Source: Leptotrichia sp. oral taxon 498
GTDB lineage: Bacteria; Fusobacteriota; Fusobacteriia; Fusobacteriales; Leptotrichiaceae
Assembly (NCBI RefSeq): GCF_002240055.1
Contig: NZ_CP016753.1
Location: 1,426,001-1,490,000 of the forward strand
Direction: 5' to 3'
Length of the DNA: 64,000 bases
The notes beneath the pieces were generated by a model. That model saw only the letters and a list, made by a program, of their open reading frames with translations. It did not search any database and was not told the origin of the DNA. Shown here in pieces: positions 31,893 through 41,296 of the stretch (position 1 is its first letter; each line of letters starts with the position of its first letter). A program made the translations under genes and the position numbers.

Positions 31893-32420
31893 ATGAACGA
31901 AAAAGATATAGACAGAATAGCAGACAAAATAATAGAAAGAATGAAAAATGATAAAGAAATAAAAACAGAGAAACAATTAACACCATTTCAAAAGACAGAA
32001 AAGTTATTATCTGAATTATCACTATTGAAAGGTGCTATTGATTCTAAAAATATGCTTATAGAGGATTTGAAGAAAGAGGGAATATCAATTCATAAAAAGG
32101 AAACGGGTGTTAATGTACAAACTAGTAAGGTGTATCTATCTGAACTAGAAAAGGTTGAAAATAGGATTGAAAAATTACAGGAAGAAATCGTAAGAATAGA
32201 AAACGTTGTTAATATGGTTGAAAGAGCATTAGATACTATTAAAAATAATAAATATTACGATATAATAGAAATGAAGTATTTTGATGATTTAACATTTGAG
32301 TACATAGCAGAAAAATTGGATATAAGCGAAAGAACAGCTAAAAGACACAAAAATTATATGATTAGGCAATTACAGCTTATTATTTTTTCAGATGATGTAT
32401 TAAAAAGCATATTGAATTAA
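31893..32420 (+). CDS. Sigma-70-region-4-like late transcription regulator (ArpU/RinA type)
   Basis: The 175-residue protein has a coiled N-terminal two-thirds and a C-terminal HTH resembling sigma-70 region 4 (MKYFDDLTFEYIAEKLDISE, then RTAKRHKNYM). Proteins of this type sit just before the terminase genes in temperate phages and activate late transcription. Tandem promoters and the terminase genes follow. Confidence 0.75.
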   Translation: MNEKDIDRIADKIIERMKNDKEIKTEKQLTPFQKTEKLLSELSLLKGAIDSKNMLIEDLKKEGISIHKKETGVNVQTSKVYLSELEKVENRIEKLQEEIVRIENVVNMVERALDTIKNNKYYDIIEMKYFDDLTFEYIAEKLDISERTAKRHKNYMIRQLQLIIFSDDVLKSILN

Positions 32421-32423
32421 AAA

Positions 32424-32468
32424 TTGTCACTTTTTTGTCCTTGTATATAATTTTTAATATGTTATAAT
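32424..32468 (+). promoter_or_regulatory. Tandem promoter candidates before the late genes
   Basis: TTGTCA-16-TATAAT (32424-32451) and TTGTAT-16-TATAAT (32441-32468). The following 32470-32641 stretch has no gene; it has a CCTTG ... CAAGG dyad at about 32580-32614 and may carry packaging-start (pac/cos) signals, though none can be assigned from sequence alone. Confidence 0.5.
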
Positions 32469-32641
32469 ATGTCAAGATGAAAGAGTATGAGTTGAGTACT
32501 TGTTATTGAATCCTTGATTTTATATAAGGACAAGACAGTTTAAAAGCTGCCTTTTTTAATAAATACTTTTTGTATATCGCCTTGTGATTCGGCAGCCGCT
32601 TAGGATTGCAAGGTATTTTTATTTTTGAGGAGGCGGTAGCA

Positions 32642-33043
32642 TTGAAATTAAATGCAAGGCAGAAAGCTTTTTGTGAATATTATGTAGCTTGTGGAAATGC
32701 TACTGAATCCGCAATAAAGGCTGGGTATAGTGAAAAATATACAAATAAAAATGTTAGTAAAATACGGCAAAATACGGCAGTACAGGAATACATAAAAGAA
32801 TTACAAGAAAAAGCAAAAACGAGTAGAATAATGACAGCTGTTGAAAGACGAGAGTTTTTAACAGAAGTTATTAAAAACGGAAATGAAAAGGTACAGGATA
32901 GATTAAAGGCATTAGATATTTTGAATAAAATGGATGGTGAATATATTGAGAAAATGCAGCTGTCAGGACAGTTAAATACCAATCCTTTTTCTGGACTTAC
33001 TATCAAAGAGCTAAGAGCGTTAGCTGGTGGTAAGGGTGGATAA
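32642..33043 (+). CDS. Terminase small subunit
   Basis: The 133-residue protein starts at a TTG after GAGGAGG and has the terminase small-subunit N-terminal HTH: KLNARQKAFCEYYVACGNAT, ESAIKAGYSEKYTNKNVSKI, RQNTAVQEYIKELQEK. It recognises the packaging site and hands DNA to the large subunit, which follows immediately. Confidence 0.88.
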   Translation: MKLNARQKAFCEYYVACGNATESAIKAGYSEKYTNKNVSKIRQNTAVQEYIKELQEKAKTSRIMTAVERREFLTEVIKNGNEKVQDRLKALDILNKMDGEYIEKMQLSGQLNTNPFSGLTIKELRALAGGKGG

Positions 33044-33044
33044 G

Positions 33045-34487
33045 ATGGAAGTGATACGGCTGGAAGCAACTAAGGAGCTTTCACGACGGAATTTGCGAGA
33101 TTTCCTTATTTTTGATGGGAATGGAAGATATAAAAATTCTAGGCATATACAGTTTTTGAGTGATAAGGCCCAGCAGTTTTTGGAAGATGTGAAAGCTGGT
33201 AAAAGTCCAAGACTTTATATTTGTATGCCGCCACGACATTCTAAATCGGAAACTATGACGAAGAAATTTCCTGCTTGGATAATTGGGAATAATCCTGACT
33301 ATGAGATTATAATTGCGAGTTATTCAATGGATTTGGCTAGAGATTTTGGGAAAATAGCGAGAGATACTTATAGGGAACACAGTAGAAATGGGACTGGGAT
33401 TTTTAATAATATCATTGACAGGGATAAGAGTGCCGGTGATAACTGGGGAATTTCAGAACATCGTGGTGCTGTTGTGAGTACAGGTGTTGGAGGAAGTGCA
33501 ACAGGTAAGGGGGCGCATATTGCGATTATTGATGATCCGTTTAAAAATAGGGAAGACGCTAACAGTAAACTTCAAAGAGACAAGGTCTGGGCCTGGTATC
33601 AGTCAACTATTCGGACAAGATTGGCACCTGGTGGCGGGATTATAATTATTCAAACCAGGTGGCATGAGGATGACTTGGTCGGTAGAATTTCTAAAGAGAT
33701 GGAAAGCGGTACAGGAGAAGTTTTTGATGGTATTGTGCTTCCAGCGATTGCCGAAGAAAATGATATTTTAGGAAGAAATGTTGGAGAGGCGTTATGGGAA
33801 GAACGGTACGGATTGAAAGAACTTAAAAATATTAAAAAGGCGATAGGTAGCCGTGAATTTGCGGCACTTTATCAGCAGAGACCCCAAATTGAAGACGGCG
33901 GACTTTTTAAACGGCAGTACTTTAAATATTTCGATATTGATAATGACTTCATCAAAACTGCTGATAAAAATGTAAATGTGAAAGATTGCTTCTATTTTCA
34001 AACAATAGATACCGCTATGAGTACTCGAAAGAATAGTGATTATACGGCAATTGCCACTTTTATGTGCGACAGGGAATGGAACTTGTATTTAGTTGATTTA
34101 ATGCTTGAAAGATTGGAAGTTCCTGACCAATGGAATGTGATTAAGGAATTTAGGAATAGATATAAATTGAGATTTCAAGCTATTGAGAGCAAAAGTAGCG
34201 GTATTGGGATAATTCAGCAGGCGAACAGAGAGGGAATGCCCTTAAAGGAGTTGAAAGCCGATACAGATAAAATGACAAGGGCCTTGAACATATCAGTTAT
34301 GTTTGAAAATGGGAAAGTTTATTTCAATAAAAATTTAGATAAACTTTTTGAGCTTGAAGAGGAACTTTTGAAATTTCCAAATGCTTTGCATGATGACGCT
34401 GTTGATGTGTGCAGTTATGCGGGCATTGTTATAAATGATTTGATTCAAAATTCAAAAAGATATATTAGAAAATTTATAAGTGTATAG
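33045..34487 (+). CDS. Terminase large subunit
   Basis: The 480-residue packaging motor has an N-terminal ATPase with PPRHSKSETMT (Walker A at about 62-70) and AIIDDPF (Walker B), an IQTRWHEDDLVG motif, and a C-terminal nuclease starting FQTIDTAMSTRKNSDYTAIA. The ATG at 33045 abuts the small-subunit stop; an overlapping GTG start at 33027 is less likely. Confidence 0.93.
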   Translation: MEVIRLEATKELSRRNLRDFLIFDGNGRYKNSRHIQFLSDKAQQFLEDVKAGKSPRLYICMPPRHSKSETMTKKFPAWIIGNNPDYEIIIASYSMDLARDFGKIARDTYREHSRNGTGIFNNIIDRDKSAGDNWGISEHRGAVVSTGVGGSATGKGAHIAIIDDPFKNREDANSKLQRDKVWAWYQSTIRTRLAPGGGIIIIQTRWHEDDLVGRISKEMESGTGEVFDGIVLPAIAEENDILGRNVGEALWEERYGLKELKNIKKAIGSREFAALYQQRPQIEDGGLFKRQYFKYFDIDNDFIKTADKNVNVKDCFYFQTIDTAMSTRKNSDYTAIATFMCDREWNLYLVDLMLERLEVPDQWNVIKEFRNRYKLRFQAIESKSSGIGIIQQANREGMPLKELKADTDKMTRALNISVMFENGKVYFNKNLDKLFELEEELLKFPNALHDDAVDVCSYAGIVINDLIQNSKRYIRKFISV

Positions 34488-34499
34488 AAAGGAGGAAAT

Positions 34500-37268
34500 G
34501 TGAGTATCAGGGAAAATGTAGTAAGTGCTTTGGTAAAAGAAATAATATCACTTGGTTCTGTTTCTTATAGCGGAGATATTGACGATGAAACATTGCAGAA
34601 GATGTTGGCTGATGTCGATGTGGCACAGGCTATACAGCTTATGACGCAAAGTGTAACATCTAAAGAGTGGAAAATTGAGACAGATGTTCCTGAGTATCTG
34701 GAAACGGCTGAAAGCATTCAAGAAAGATTTAATAATTTTAATATGGTTAAACTTTTGGAAAATGTGCTGAGAGCGGAAATATATAAGAAATCTATATTTG
34801 AGATTATTTATGGCAAAGATGATACAGGAGGGACAGTGATTGATGATTTGGTACTGTTGCCAAATAAATATATAAAATATAACAAGGATAACGGTTGGAC
34901 GATTAAAACTCGTGATAGTGAGATTGTTATTGCGAAAGAACCCAACCGTTTTTTAGTTTGCGTTAATGAAGAAAGACTGGATAATTTACAGGGAAGTTCA
35001 GATTTGTTGCCTCTTGTTCCTGTATTCAAGGCTAAAGAGCATTTGGAGAGCAAGTTAAATGCGATTATAGAAAAATATGGGGACATTATAACAGTATTCG
35101 CTTATGAACCTGCTGTTGAAACAGATCCGCCAGAAGTTATTAAAGCTAGGCAAAAAGATGTGGAAGCGCAGGCTAAAGATTTAAAAAATGCTAAAGGTAA
35201 AGATGTGTTGGCAGTACCGAGTGCCGGGGAAAAATCGCTTGATGACTTCATAAAATTTATTAAATTAGATGACTTGAAACCTGAAATCTATCAGGAATTA
35301 TTGAGTGAGAAGTCAAAAGCCGTGCAGAGATATTTACTTGGAAGTACATTAGTAGTTGGAGTGGATGGAAATAGCGGTAACAGGGCCTTGGGTGAAGTTC
35401 ATAAGGAACAGCAAAATTATAAGATAGAATCTAAAGTCAAAAAGATTAGGGACTGGATTCAAAAACTTATCGAGCTGGATTCTGTCTTGTATGGGTACGA
35501 CCCCAGCAAGTTTTATTTTAAGTTTGTCGAAGAGATTGACGAAAAAGAAACATTGGAGCTGGAAGATAAGAAAGCGAAAACTATGACTGAGAAAGTGAAC
35601 TCTATAGTTAAAATTATGGAGAGCGGATATGCCTTTACTAAAGATAAGATAGCAGAAATGCTGGGTGTGGATGTGATTGACTTGGTGGAAGTAGAGAAGG
35701 CTGAAGTAAGTGAATTTGCTAAAGGTAAAAAAAAACTGAATATCAATAAAATAAATGAGAAACGAAAATTAATTGAAAGGAATCAGGCTAGATTTGACAG
35801 ATTTGTTGAAAATAATTTTAAAAGATGGCAGAAGGATGTATTGAAAGCTGTACAAGAAAAGATAGAAAAAGCTAAAGATATTTCAGATTTCTATGACTTG
35901 AACTTTAACTATGAAAATATACTGGAAGACTTAATGCTGATGTCGACTTTGCAGGGATTTGACAATGCCGCTATGGTCGATAGCGGGGTAACAGAATTTG
36001 CAAATACTAGAACCAAGACAAAGAATGCCGCACTTGATAATTTCCTGAAAAAACATCCTGCCTTATACACTGATGTGGAAAAAGAAATGGATTATTCACG
36101 GCAAAAGTATTTTTGGATAAAGAAGGTTACAGATGTCAATGTGACAGAAAAAATATTTAAGCAGATGTCGAATACACTCGAGAATGGCGGAACATTTAAA
36201 GACTGGAAAAAAGATGTTGATAAAATACTGTCAGAGAGCGGATTAAAGCTAAATGAGGGATATTTAAAAACCGTATTCAGAACAAATATGAATCACGCCT
36301 ATAACGCAGGTATTCATTTGAAAGTTGACAAGTACAAAGAGCGTTATCCATATTATCGCTACTGCGGTATTTTAGATGGAAGAGAACAGCAGCATACAAA
36401 GGAACTTGACGGGAAAATATTTAAAGTGGGAACGCCTGAAGCTGACAAATACTTTCCGCCAAATGGATTTAATTGCAGATGTTATACCGTATCCCTAACT
36501 GAAGATGAAGTAGATCCGAGTGAAGTTGTAAGCAGTGATGACATTGGTTTGGATGTGGGAAGTTTTGCGGATAATATAGGCGATGTTGGCTATATAGAAA
36601 CACTTGAGAATAGTTATAGGCAAAAAGTTAAAATTGTTGAAGAAATTGAAAATGAAGTATTGCAAAAAGTTGAAAATAGAGTTAAAATTAATTATAAAGA
36701 AGCCGATGATAAAATTATTAAAAAATATGAGAATAAAACTTTTGAAGTCTTTGGATATAATCCAGGAGATGGAGAATTAACAAAGAAAGAAGTAGAGTCA
36801 TTTAAAAGATACACAGGCGATGAATATACAAAAATAAATAAATATCTCCGTGGCGAAGTGAAAGATGACATGATTTACGATGAGTATTATGGAGATTACT
36901 ATGGATTAGGTAATGTTACATCGGATATAAAGAGAGTTTTATCTAAACATAAACTAGAAGATGACTTAAAATTATATCGAGGTGTTAGTGAACCAGAATT
37001 TAACTATTTAAAAGAAAATAACACTTTTAATCAATTTATATCAACTTCATTTGATGAAAATATAGCAAATGATTTTATGGATGAAGTTGAAAATTCAAAA
37101 GCGTATAAAGTAATTGTAAATGCTCCAAAAGGGACTCAGGGTCTTTACATTAATGGTAAAGGTGCTTATGAGGATGAAAAAGAATTCATATTAAATGTTG
37201 GGCAAAAGTATAAGATTTTAAAATTTGAAGATGGTATTTTACATTTGGAAGTGATGAAAAATGAATGA
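34500..37268 (+). CDS. Portal (DUF935) - MuF head protein - ADP-ribosyltransferase fusion
   Basis: The 922-residue protein has three parts. Residues about 1-430 match Mu-gp29/DUF935 portals (LMTQSVTSKEWKIE, YLLGSTLVVGVDGNSGNRAL). Residues about 430-710 match Mu-gpF/SPP1-gp7 minor head proteins (RYCGILDGREQQHTKELDGK, PPNGFNCRCY near 653). Residues about 740-922 form an ADP-ribosyltransferase domain with the R-STS-ExE scheme: LYRGVS (Arg827), STS (848-850) and EDEKEF (Glu893 and Glu895). MuF proteins with C-terminal toxin domains are known in temperate phages; portal and MuF are usually separate genes, so a fusion of all three is unusual. GTG start with AGGAGG. No frame break was seen across the junctions. 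Confidence 0.88.
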   Translation: MSIRENVVSALVKEIISLGSVSYSGDIDDETLQKMLADVDVAQAIQLMTQSVTSKEWKIETDVPEYLETAESIQERFNNFNMVKLLENVLRAEIYKKSIFEIIYGKDDTGGTVIDDLVLLPNKYIKYNKDNGWTIKTRDSEIVIAKEPNRFLVCVNEERLDNLQGSSDLLPLVPVFKAKEHLESKLNAIIEKYGDIITVFAYEPAVETDPPEVIKARQKDVEAQAKDLKNAKGKDVLAVPSAGEKSLDDFIKFIKLDDLKPEIYQELLSEKSKAVQRYLLGSTLVVGVDGNSGNRALGEVHKEQQNYKIESKVKKIRDWIQKLIELDSVLYGYDPSKFYFKFVEEIDEKETLELEDKKAKTMTEKVNSIVKIMESGYAFTKDKIAEMLGVDVIDLVEVEKAEVSEFAKGKKKLNINKINEKRKLIERNQARFDRFVENNFKRWQKDVLKAVQEKIEKAKDISDFYDLNFNYENILEDLMLMSTLQGFDNAAMVDSGVTEFANTRTKTKNAALDNFLKKHPALYTDVEKEMDYSRQKYFWIKKVTDVNVTEKIFKQMSNTLENGGTFKDWKKDVDKILSESGLKLNEGYLKTVFRTNMNHAYNAGIHLKVDKYKERYPYYRYCGILDGREQQHTKELDGKIFKVGTPEADKYFPPNGFNCRCYTVSLTEDEVDPSEVVSSDDIGLDVGSFADNIGDVGYIETLENSYRQKVKIVEEIENEVLQKVENRVKINYKEADDKIIKKYENKTFEVFGYNPGDGELTKKEVESFKRYTGDEYTKINKYLRGEVKDDMIYDEYYGDYYGLGNVTSDIKRVLSKHKLEDDLKLYRGVSEPEFNYLKENNTFNQFISTSFDENIANDFMDEVENSKAYKVIVNAPKGTQGLYINGKGAYEDEKEFILNVGQKYKILKFEDGILHLEVMKNE

Positions 37269-37608
37269 AAAAACTAAATTGAAAAAGTTAAGAGAAAAAT
37301 ACAGTAATTTAGATCACCCACATTGGACAAAAGAGCAGTGGCTAAAAAAAATAGATGTTATCTTTAAAGAAGGTCATTGGAGTGAAAAATGGGATTTAAA
37401 AACACAGATTATAAGAGAGCTTGAAAAATGCTATACTGCACCTAGAAAGAGAGCTAAAGTATTAGAAAGTGAGTTAGCATATTTAGGGGATAAAGATGTT
37501 CAACGAAAAAGAGAAGTTGAGAGTATTTTAGAAAAGGAAAAGAAAAGCAGATGGAGCATTTTCAATAAAAGAGTAGATGATGCATTAAAATGGTACAACC
37601 AATTATAA
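37261..37608 (+). CDS. Candidate immunity protein for the MuF toxin
   Basis: The 115-residue protein overlaps the fusion stop by eight bases. It is basic and helical with Trp-rich parts (HPHWTKEQWLKKIDVIF, GHWSEKWDLKTQII). MuF toxins are usually followed by an immunity gene, and the coupling and position make this the best candidate. No family was recognised. Confidence 0.5.
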   Translation: MNEKTKLKKLREKYSNLDHPHWTKEQWLKKIDVIFKEGHWSEKWDLKTQIIRELEKCYTAPRKRAKVLESELAYLGDKDVQRKREVESILEKEKKSRWSIFNKRVDDALKWYNQL

Positions 37609-37641
37609 AAAAGGTAAATTTATAGAAAGGTTGTGGAAAGA

Positions 37642-37824
37642 ATGGAAGGAAAAAAATCATTAACCGAAGCTCTAAAAATATTTAAAGAAGGTATTTCTGA
37701 TGACATGTTTGAACCTGAAGAAACTCAAGAAGAGAGAAATGCAAGATTTGCAAAAATGACGCCAAAAGAAAGAATAAAAGCAATAATTTCTGAGGCATTC
37801 GATTCGGCTAATGACGGTTTTTAA
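37642..37824 (+). CDS. Small acidic protein of the toxin-immunity cassette, probably truncated
   Basis: The 60-residue protein contains LKIFKEGISDDMFEPEETQE and MTPKERIKAIISEAFDSAND. It ends after DGF where a T5 run (37818-37822) is followed by TAA. With one extra T the frame would continue TEEEEKEYGYE to a stop at 37857-37859, so the ancestor was probably about 12 residues longer. It may be a second immunity or accessory factor. Confidence 0.5.
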   Translation: MEGKKSLTEALKIFKEGISDDMFEPEETQEERNARFAKMTPKERIKAIISEAFDSANDGF

Positions 37825-37873
37825 CAGAGGAAGAAGAAAAAGAGTACGGGTACGAATAGCTACCGAAAACTGG

Positions 37874-37904
37874 TCACAGTTATTAATTTAGCTGTGATTT
37901 TTTT
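37874..37904 (+). terminator. Terminator after the MuF toxin cassette
   Basis: A TCACAG / CTGTGA stem with a T8 run, identical over 31 bases to 29247-29277. It sits inside the virion operon, as expected for a moron-like insertion. Confidence 0.75.
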
Positions 37905-37920
37905 TATGAAAGGAAATATT

Positions 37921-38400
37921 ATGAGAATTACTATAACAACCAATCTCGATAGTGTAGGTTCCAGTTTTAAGGAAAGACTTGGAAGCGTCAGTAAAGAAGA
38001 AATGTTTGACGAGATAGCGTTTTATATGGAAAATGAAATGCGAAAAAGGTTTGACAGCGGAACAGATTATCAGGGAAATGCGTGGGCCTCTTTGAAAATC
38101 AGAAAAGGGAAACCGCTTAATGACACAGGAATGCTTAAAGGCTCTTTGGGGACAGCTACGATAAAGGGAAACAGTATTTCAATATTCAGTAATTTAGTTT
38201 ATGCAGGAATTCACGATAGAGGTGGAACTATAACGCCTAAGAATGCTAAAGTTCTGCATTTTAAAGTCGACGGTACTGATTACTTTGCCAAATCGGTAAC
38301 TATTCCTAAGCGGCAGTTTAGCGGTATCAGTGATAAAAATAAAGAGGATTTGAAAAAAATTATTAATGATTATCTTGTTAATAAAAAATTATTTTTATAA
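37921..38400 (+). CDS. Phage virion morphogenesis protein (Mu gpG-like)
   Basis: The 159-residue protein has GTDYQGNAWASLKIRKGKPL, LNDTGMLKGSL, and YAGIHDRGGTI, characteristic of the virion-morphogenesis family PF05069. In Mu it is required for tail or head completion. The start at 37921 has AAAGGA seven bases before it. Confidence 0.85.
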   Translation: MRITITTNLDSVGSSFKERLGSVSKEEMFDEIAFYMENEMRKRFDSGTDYQGNAWASLKIRKGKPLNDTGMLKGSLGTATIKGNSISIFSNLVYAGIHDRGGTITPKNAKVLHFKVDGTDYFAKSVTIPKRQFSGISDKNKEDLKKIINDYLVNKKLFL

Positions 38401-38470
38401 ATTATGATTCAGTTGTATGCTGAATTTTTTTTTATTATATAAATTTTTTAAAAGGAAAGGAGCAAAAAAT

Positions 38471-39436
38471 ATGTCTTTTGTGTTATTCAAAGCTGGAGAT
38501 TATGGTAATAAAGGTAAATGGGATAACAAACATTTAGCTAATCTTATTAATAATAAAAAAGAGCTGGATATAATCCCTTATCATACAAGCGAGTTTACAA
38601 AACTTGGAGTATTGAGAAATGAAATTCCGGTTATTGGGAAGTTCAAAGATATAAATATTAAAGGCGATGAGATAGTTGCTGATAATGTTGAAATCTTTGA
38701 CAGAAAAGAATTTAAGAACCGTAAGGTCGACAGGCTTTCTGTTGAGATTGAAAATGGGGAGATAACTCGTGTTGGCGCACTTCCTGTTGGGGTTGAACCT
38801 GCTGTCAGCAATAGCGGAAGTTTTGCTGAAGGAGAGTTTTCTCAAGGATTTGAGATGGATTGGATTAATCAAAATAATATAATTGAATTTAGCGACGGTG
38901 GAAGTGCCGAAGATAAAAATAATAATGGAGGAAAAGACGGAATGAATTTTGAAGAATTTTTGAAAAAATTGTTGGAAGCTGGAAGTGAAGACAAGATAAA
39001 AGCGGTCAATGAAGTATTGAAAACCTTGTCTGAAGAAGAATTGAAAAAAGTTGAGATTCCAAAAGACAAAGGGCCTGATAAAACTGAAGACGAAATTAGA
39101 GCGGAAGTTAAAAAAGAGTTTGCAAGGGAGCAGGAAATAAGAGAATTTATGTTAAAGAATTCTAACAAGATAACACCTGCCTTGAAAAAATTAGGGATCG
39201 AAGAGTTTATTAAACAATCTTTTGAAAATAATGACGGCGTTATTGAATTTTCTGTAAACGGCAATAATCAATCAGTTAAGTCGAGCGATATTTTATCTAA
39301 ACTGTTTGAAAACTTGCCAAGTTTTGGTGGGCATAAGCCGCTGGAGTTTGGCGGCGATGATGATGAAGTTTCAAGACAGCAGCAAATGATAGCCGATGAA
39401 ATAGCAGGATATAAAGCTAGAAACAATATTAAATAA
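38471..39436 (+). CDS. Phage prohead protease/scaffold (Mu gpI-like)
   Basis: The 321-residue protein has an N-terminal protease-like domain (VLFKAGDYGNKGKW, PVIGKFKDI, VDRLSVEIENGEITRVGALP) and a C-terminal acidic, coiled scaffold-like region (EEFLKKLLEAGSEDKIKAVN, EIRAEVKKEFAREQEIREF). It starts at 38471 after AAAGGAG. It stands directly before the decoration and capsid genes, as expected. Confidence 0.75.
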   Translation: MSFVLFKAGDYGNKGKWDNKHLANLINNKKELDIIPYHTSEFTKLGVLRNEIPVIGKFKDINIKGDEIVADNVEIFDRKEFKNRKVDRLSVEIENGEITRVGALPVGVEPAVSNSGSFAEGEFSQGFEMDWINQNNIIEFSDGGSAEDKNNNGGKDGMNFEEFLKKLLEAGSEDKIKAVNEVLKTLSEEELKKVEIPKDKGPDKTEDEIRAEVKKEFAREQEIREFMLKNSNKITPALKKLGIEEFIKQSFENNDGVIEFSVNGNNQSVKSSDILSKLFENLPSFGGHKPLEFGGDDDEVSRQQQMIADEIAGYKARNNIK

Positions 39437-39448
39437 GGAGTGGTGGAT

Positions 39449-39826
39449 GTGAAAAATAGAGTTAAATTTTATGGTGAAGATAAGAAAAAGGATATTGTGC
39501 TAAATGAGTTTTTTCCAAGAAAAACGGTTACATTGGCACAAGGTGAAGTTATAAAATACGGTCAGGCATTAGTTTATGATACAACTACTGGGAAATATAA
39601 GAAATATGATTCCAGCACACCTGGAGGTAAGTTGCCAAAAACTTTTTATGTCGGTGCGGATGAAGATGTGGATGCGACAACTGAAGATGTTAAGATTCAA
39701 GTTGTAAGGGCTAGTGATATTGATGGAAAACTTGTTGTTGGTCTAACTGATACAGATTATGCGGCACTTGATAACCTGGATAAATACGGAATAAATGTAA
39801 GATTTGATAATATTGAAGCAAAATAA
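39449..39826 (+). CDS. Putative head decoration protein
   Basis: The 125-residue beta-rich protein has KTVTLAQGEVIKYGQALVYD, a pattern of phage head-decoration proteins such as lambda D-like or DUF2190. The GTG at 39449 has AAGGAG eight bases ahead; two in-frame GTGs lie just upstream. It precedes the capsid gene. Confidence 0.6.
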   Translation: MKNRVKFYGEDKKKDIVLNEFFPRKTVTLAQGEVIKYGQALVYDTTTGKYKKYDSSTPGGKLPKTFYVGADEDVDATTEDVKIQVVRASDIDGKLVVGLTDTDYAALDNLDKYGINVRFDNIEAK

Positions 39827-39844
39827 CAGAGGAGATGATTATAG

Positions 39845-40849
39845 ATGTTAAACGATATACAATTAAAATTAATGGCTTTATATGCGGTTGTAGAGCCAAA
39901 GGTGCAGACGCACTATCTGGACAGATTTGGAAATGCAAATCCTGAATATATGAGCGACAATGAAACTATTCTTTTAAAAGATTTGAATGATTACTTGGTT
40001 GAAGCAAGTATTATTGAGCGTGGGAGTGAAATTCCTTTCATAAAGGTAAATGGTATGGAAAGTATGGCAATTACGCCTGATATTGTGGCTGCTTCTTATG
40101 AATTAAAACCTATTATGAATGGTGGAACTGCTACCTTTATTAATGGTCAAATGGTTGATCCGCAAAAATATCAGGAAGACAGATTGCTTTTAAAATTGAA
40201 AAATGCGATGTTGAAAACTAAGGAAAAAATGGCTGCTAATGCTTTCTTGCAAGGGAAATATGTTCAAGCAAATTCTCAAACTGAAATTGATTTTAAATTC
40301 AATAACCCGATTGCAAAAGATGCCAAGAAAATTAATAACTGGGTTACTTTTTTCTTTGACATAATTGATGACTATGAGAAAAAAAATGGGGTAATGCCTG
40401 ACAGAATTGAATTAGGGAGAACTTTATTTGATAAGTTAATCAAAAACAATGAATTCATTGAAGTTGCAAAAGCCTATTCCAATTCAATTGGATTATCTGC
40501 TGATGAAAAACAAGTTTATTTAGACTTGCTAGGACAAAGAATTTCTAAATTGAGAACAGCTCAAGACTTTAATGGCAGAGATATTGCAACTGACAATATG
40601 ATTTATTTATCAAATGACAATGCTTTAGTTCCTGTATTTGCGGCACTTGAAGCGGTGGATGCGACAGGAAAACCTTTTGTATTTGTTGGACAGGAAATAC
40701 TGGATGAAACAGCTGCCAATAAAGAGACTGCAAGAGCTAAAATGTTCTGCAAATCAGCATTTGCTCCAGTAGTTGCTATTAAAGATTTTATTGTCAGATA
40801 TGAAATTTCTAATGTGGACAGCATCGCCATTGTTCCCAACTCAAAATAG
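39845..40849 (+). CDS. Major capsid protein (lambda gpE-like HK97 fold)
   Basis: The 334-residue protein fits the phage major-capsid E family: AIVEPKVQ-like start (YAVVEPKVQTHYLDRFGNAN), NGGTATFINGQMVDPQKYQE, KLKNAMLKTKEKMAANAFLQ, and a conserved C-terminal MFCKSAFAPVVAIKDFIVRY. GAGGAG precedes the start. Many copies form the head shell. Confidence 0.85.
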   Translation: MLNDIQLKLMALYAVVEPKVQTHYLDRFGNANPEYMSDNETILLKDLNDYLVEASIIERGSEIPFIKVNGMESMAITPDIVAASYELKPIMNGGTATFINGQMVDPQKYQEDRLLLKLKNAMLKTKEKMAANAFLQGKYVQANSQTEIDFKFNNPIAKDAKKINNWVTFFFDIIDDYEKKNGVMPDRIELGRTLFDKLIKNNEFIEVAKAYSNSIGLSADEKQVYLDLLGQRISKLRTAQDFNGRDIATDNMIYLSNDNALVPVFAALEAVDATGKPFVFVGQEILDETAANKETARAKMFCKSAFAPVVAIKDFIVRYEISNVDSIAIVPNSK

Positions 40850-40862
40850 GAAGTGATTGATT

Positions 40863-41285
40863 ATGCTGGAAAAGGTGGGAGGGACTTCTGAAAATGGAGC
40901 TGCTCCTGAACTTGATGAAAAGTTGTTAGAAAAAATATCTTATATTCCTAAAGTCGTATCTATTGAAGTTTGCAGATATTCCAAAAGGACGGCTCAAGAA
41001 TTCATTGATTATATAAATAATCAGCTTGTCCCAGATTGTAAAATTTTTGTAACGATTTTTATAGGCGATGAGAAATATAAATTTTTGGATTCCGAAACAA
41101 AAAGAGTATTAAATGAGCTTTATGTGGCTTGGAAAATATATGAAAGCCTAGAGAAAGAAAAAATTTCAGAAGATAAGAGAGATACACTCTATAAGCTGCT
41201 GGAAAGTTTGAAAGGGAGTTCTGAAGATAGCAGCGGTTCAAGTCTTTTGAACGACAATAGATATGGACGGATTTATAGATTTTAG
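40863..41285 (+). CDS. Putative head-tail connector
   Basis: The 140-residue protein between capsid and tail genes is helical with a middle strand region (KIFVTIFIGDEKYKFLDSET, RVLNELYVAWKIYESLE) and a Ser-rich C-terminus ending RYGRIYRF. Position suggests a head-tail joining or head-completion role; no strong motif was seen. Confidence 0.5.
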   Translation: MLEKVGGTSENGAAPELDEKLLEKISYIPKVVSIEVCRYSKRTAQEFIDYINNQLVPDCKIFVTIFIGDEKYKFLDSETKRVLNELYVAWKIYESLEKEKISEDKRDTLYKLLESLKGSSEDSSGSSLLNDNRYGRIYRF

Positions 41286-41296
41286 GAGCTGATGTG

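Noticed and set aside
32470..32641. Named cos or pac site before the terminase
   Set aside because: Dyads are present but no feature distinguishes a packaging site by reading alone; noted only in the promoter entry.
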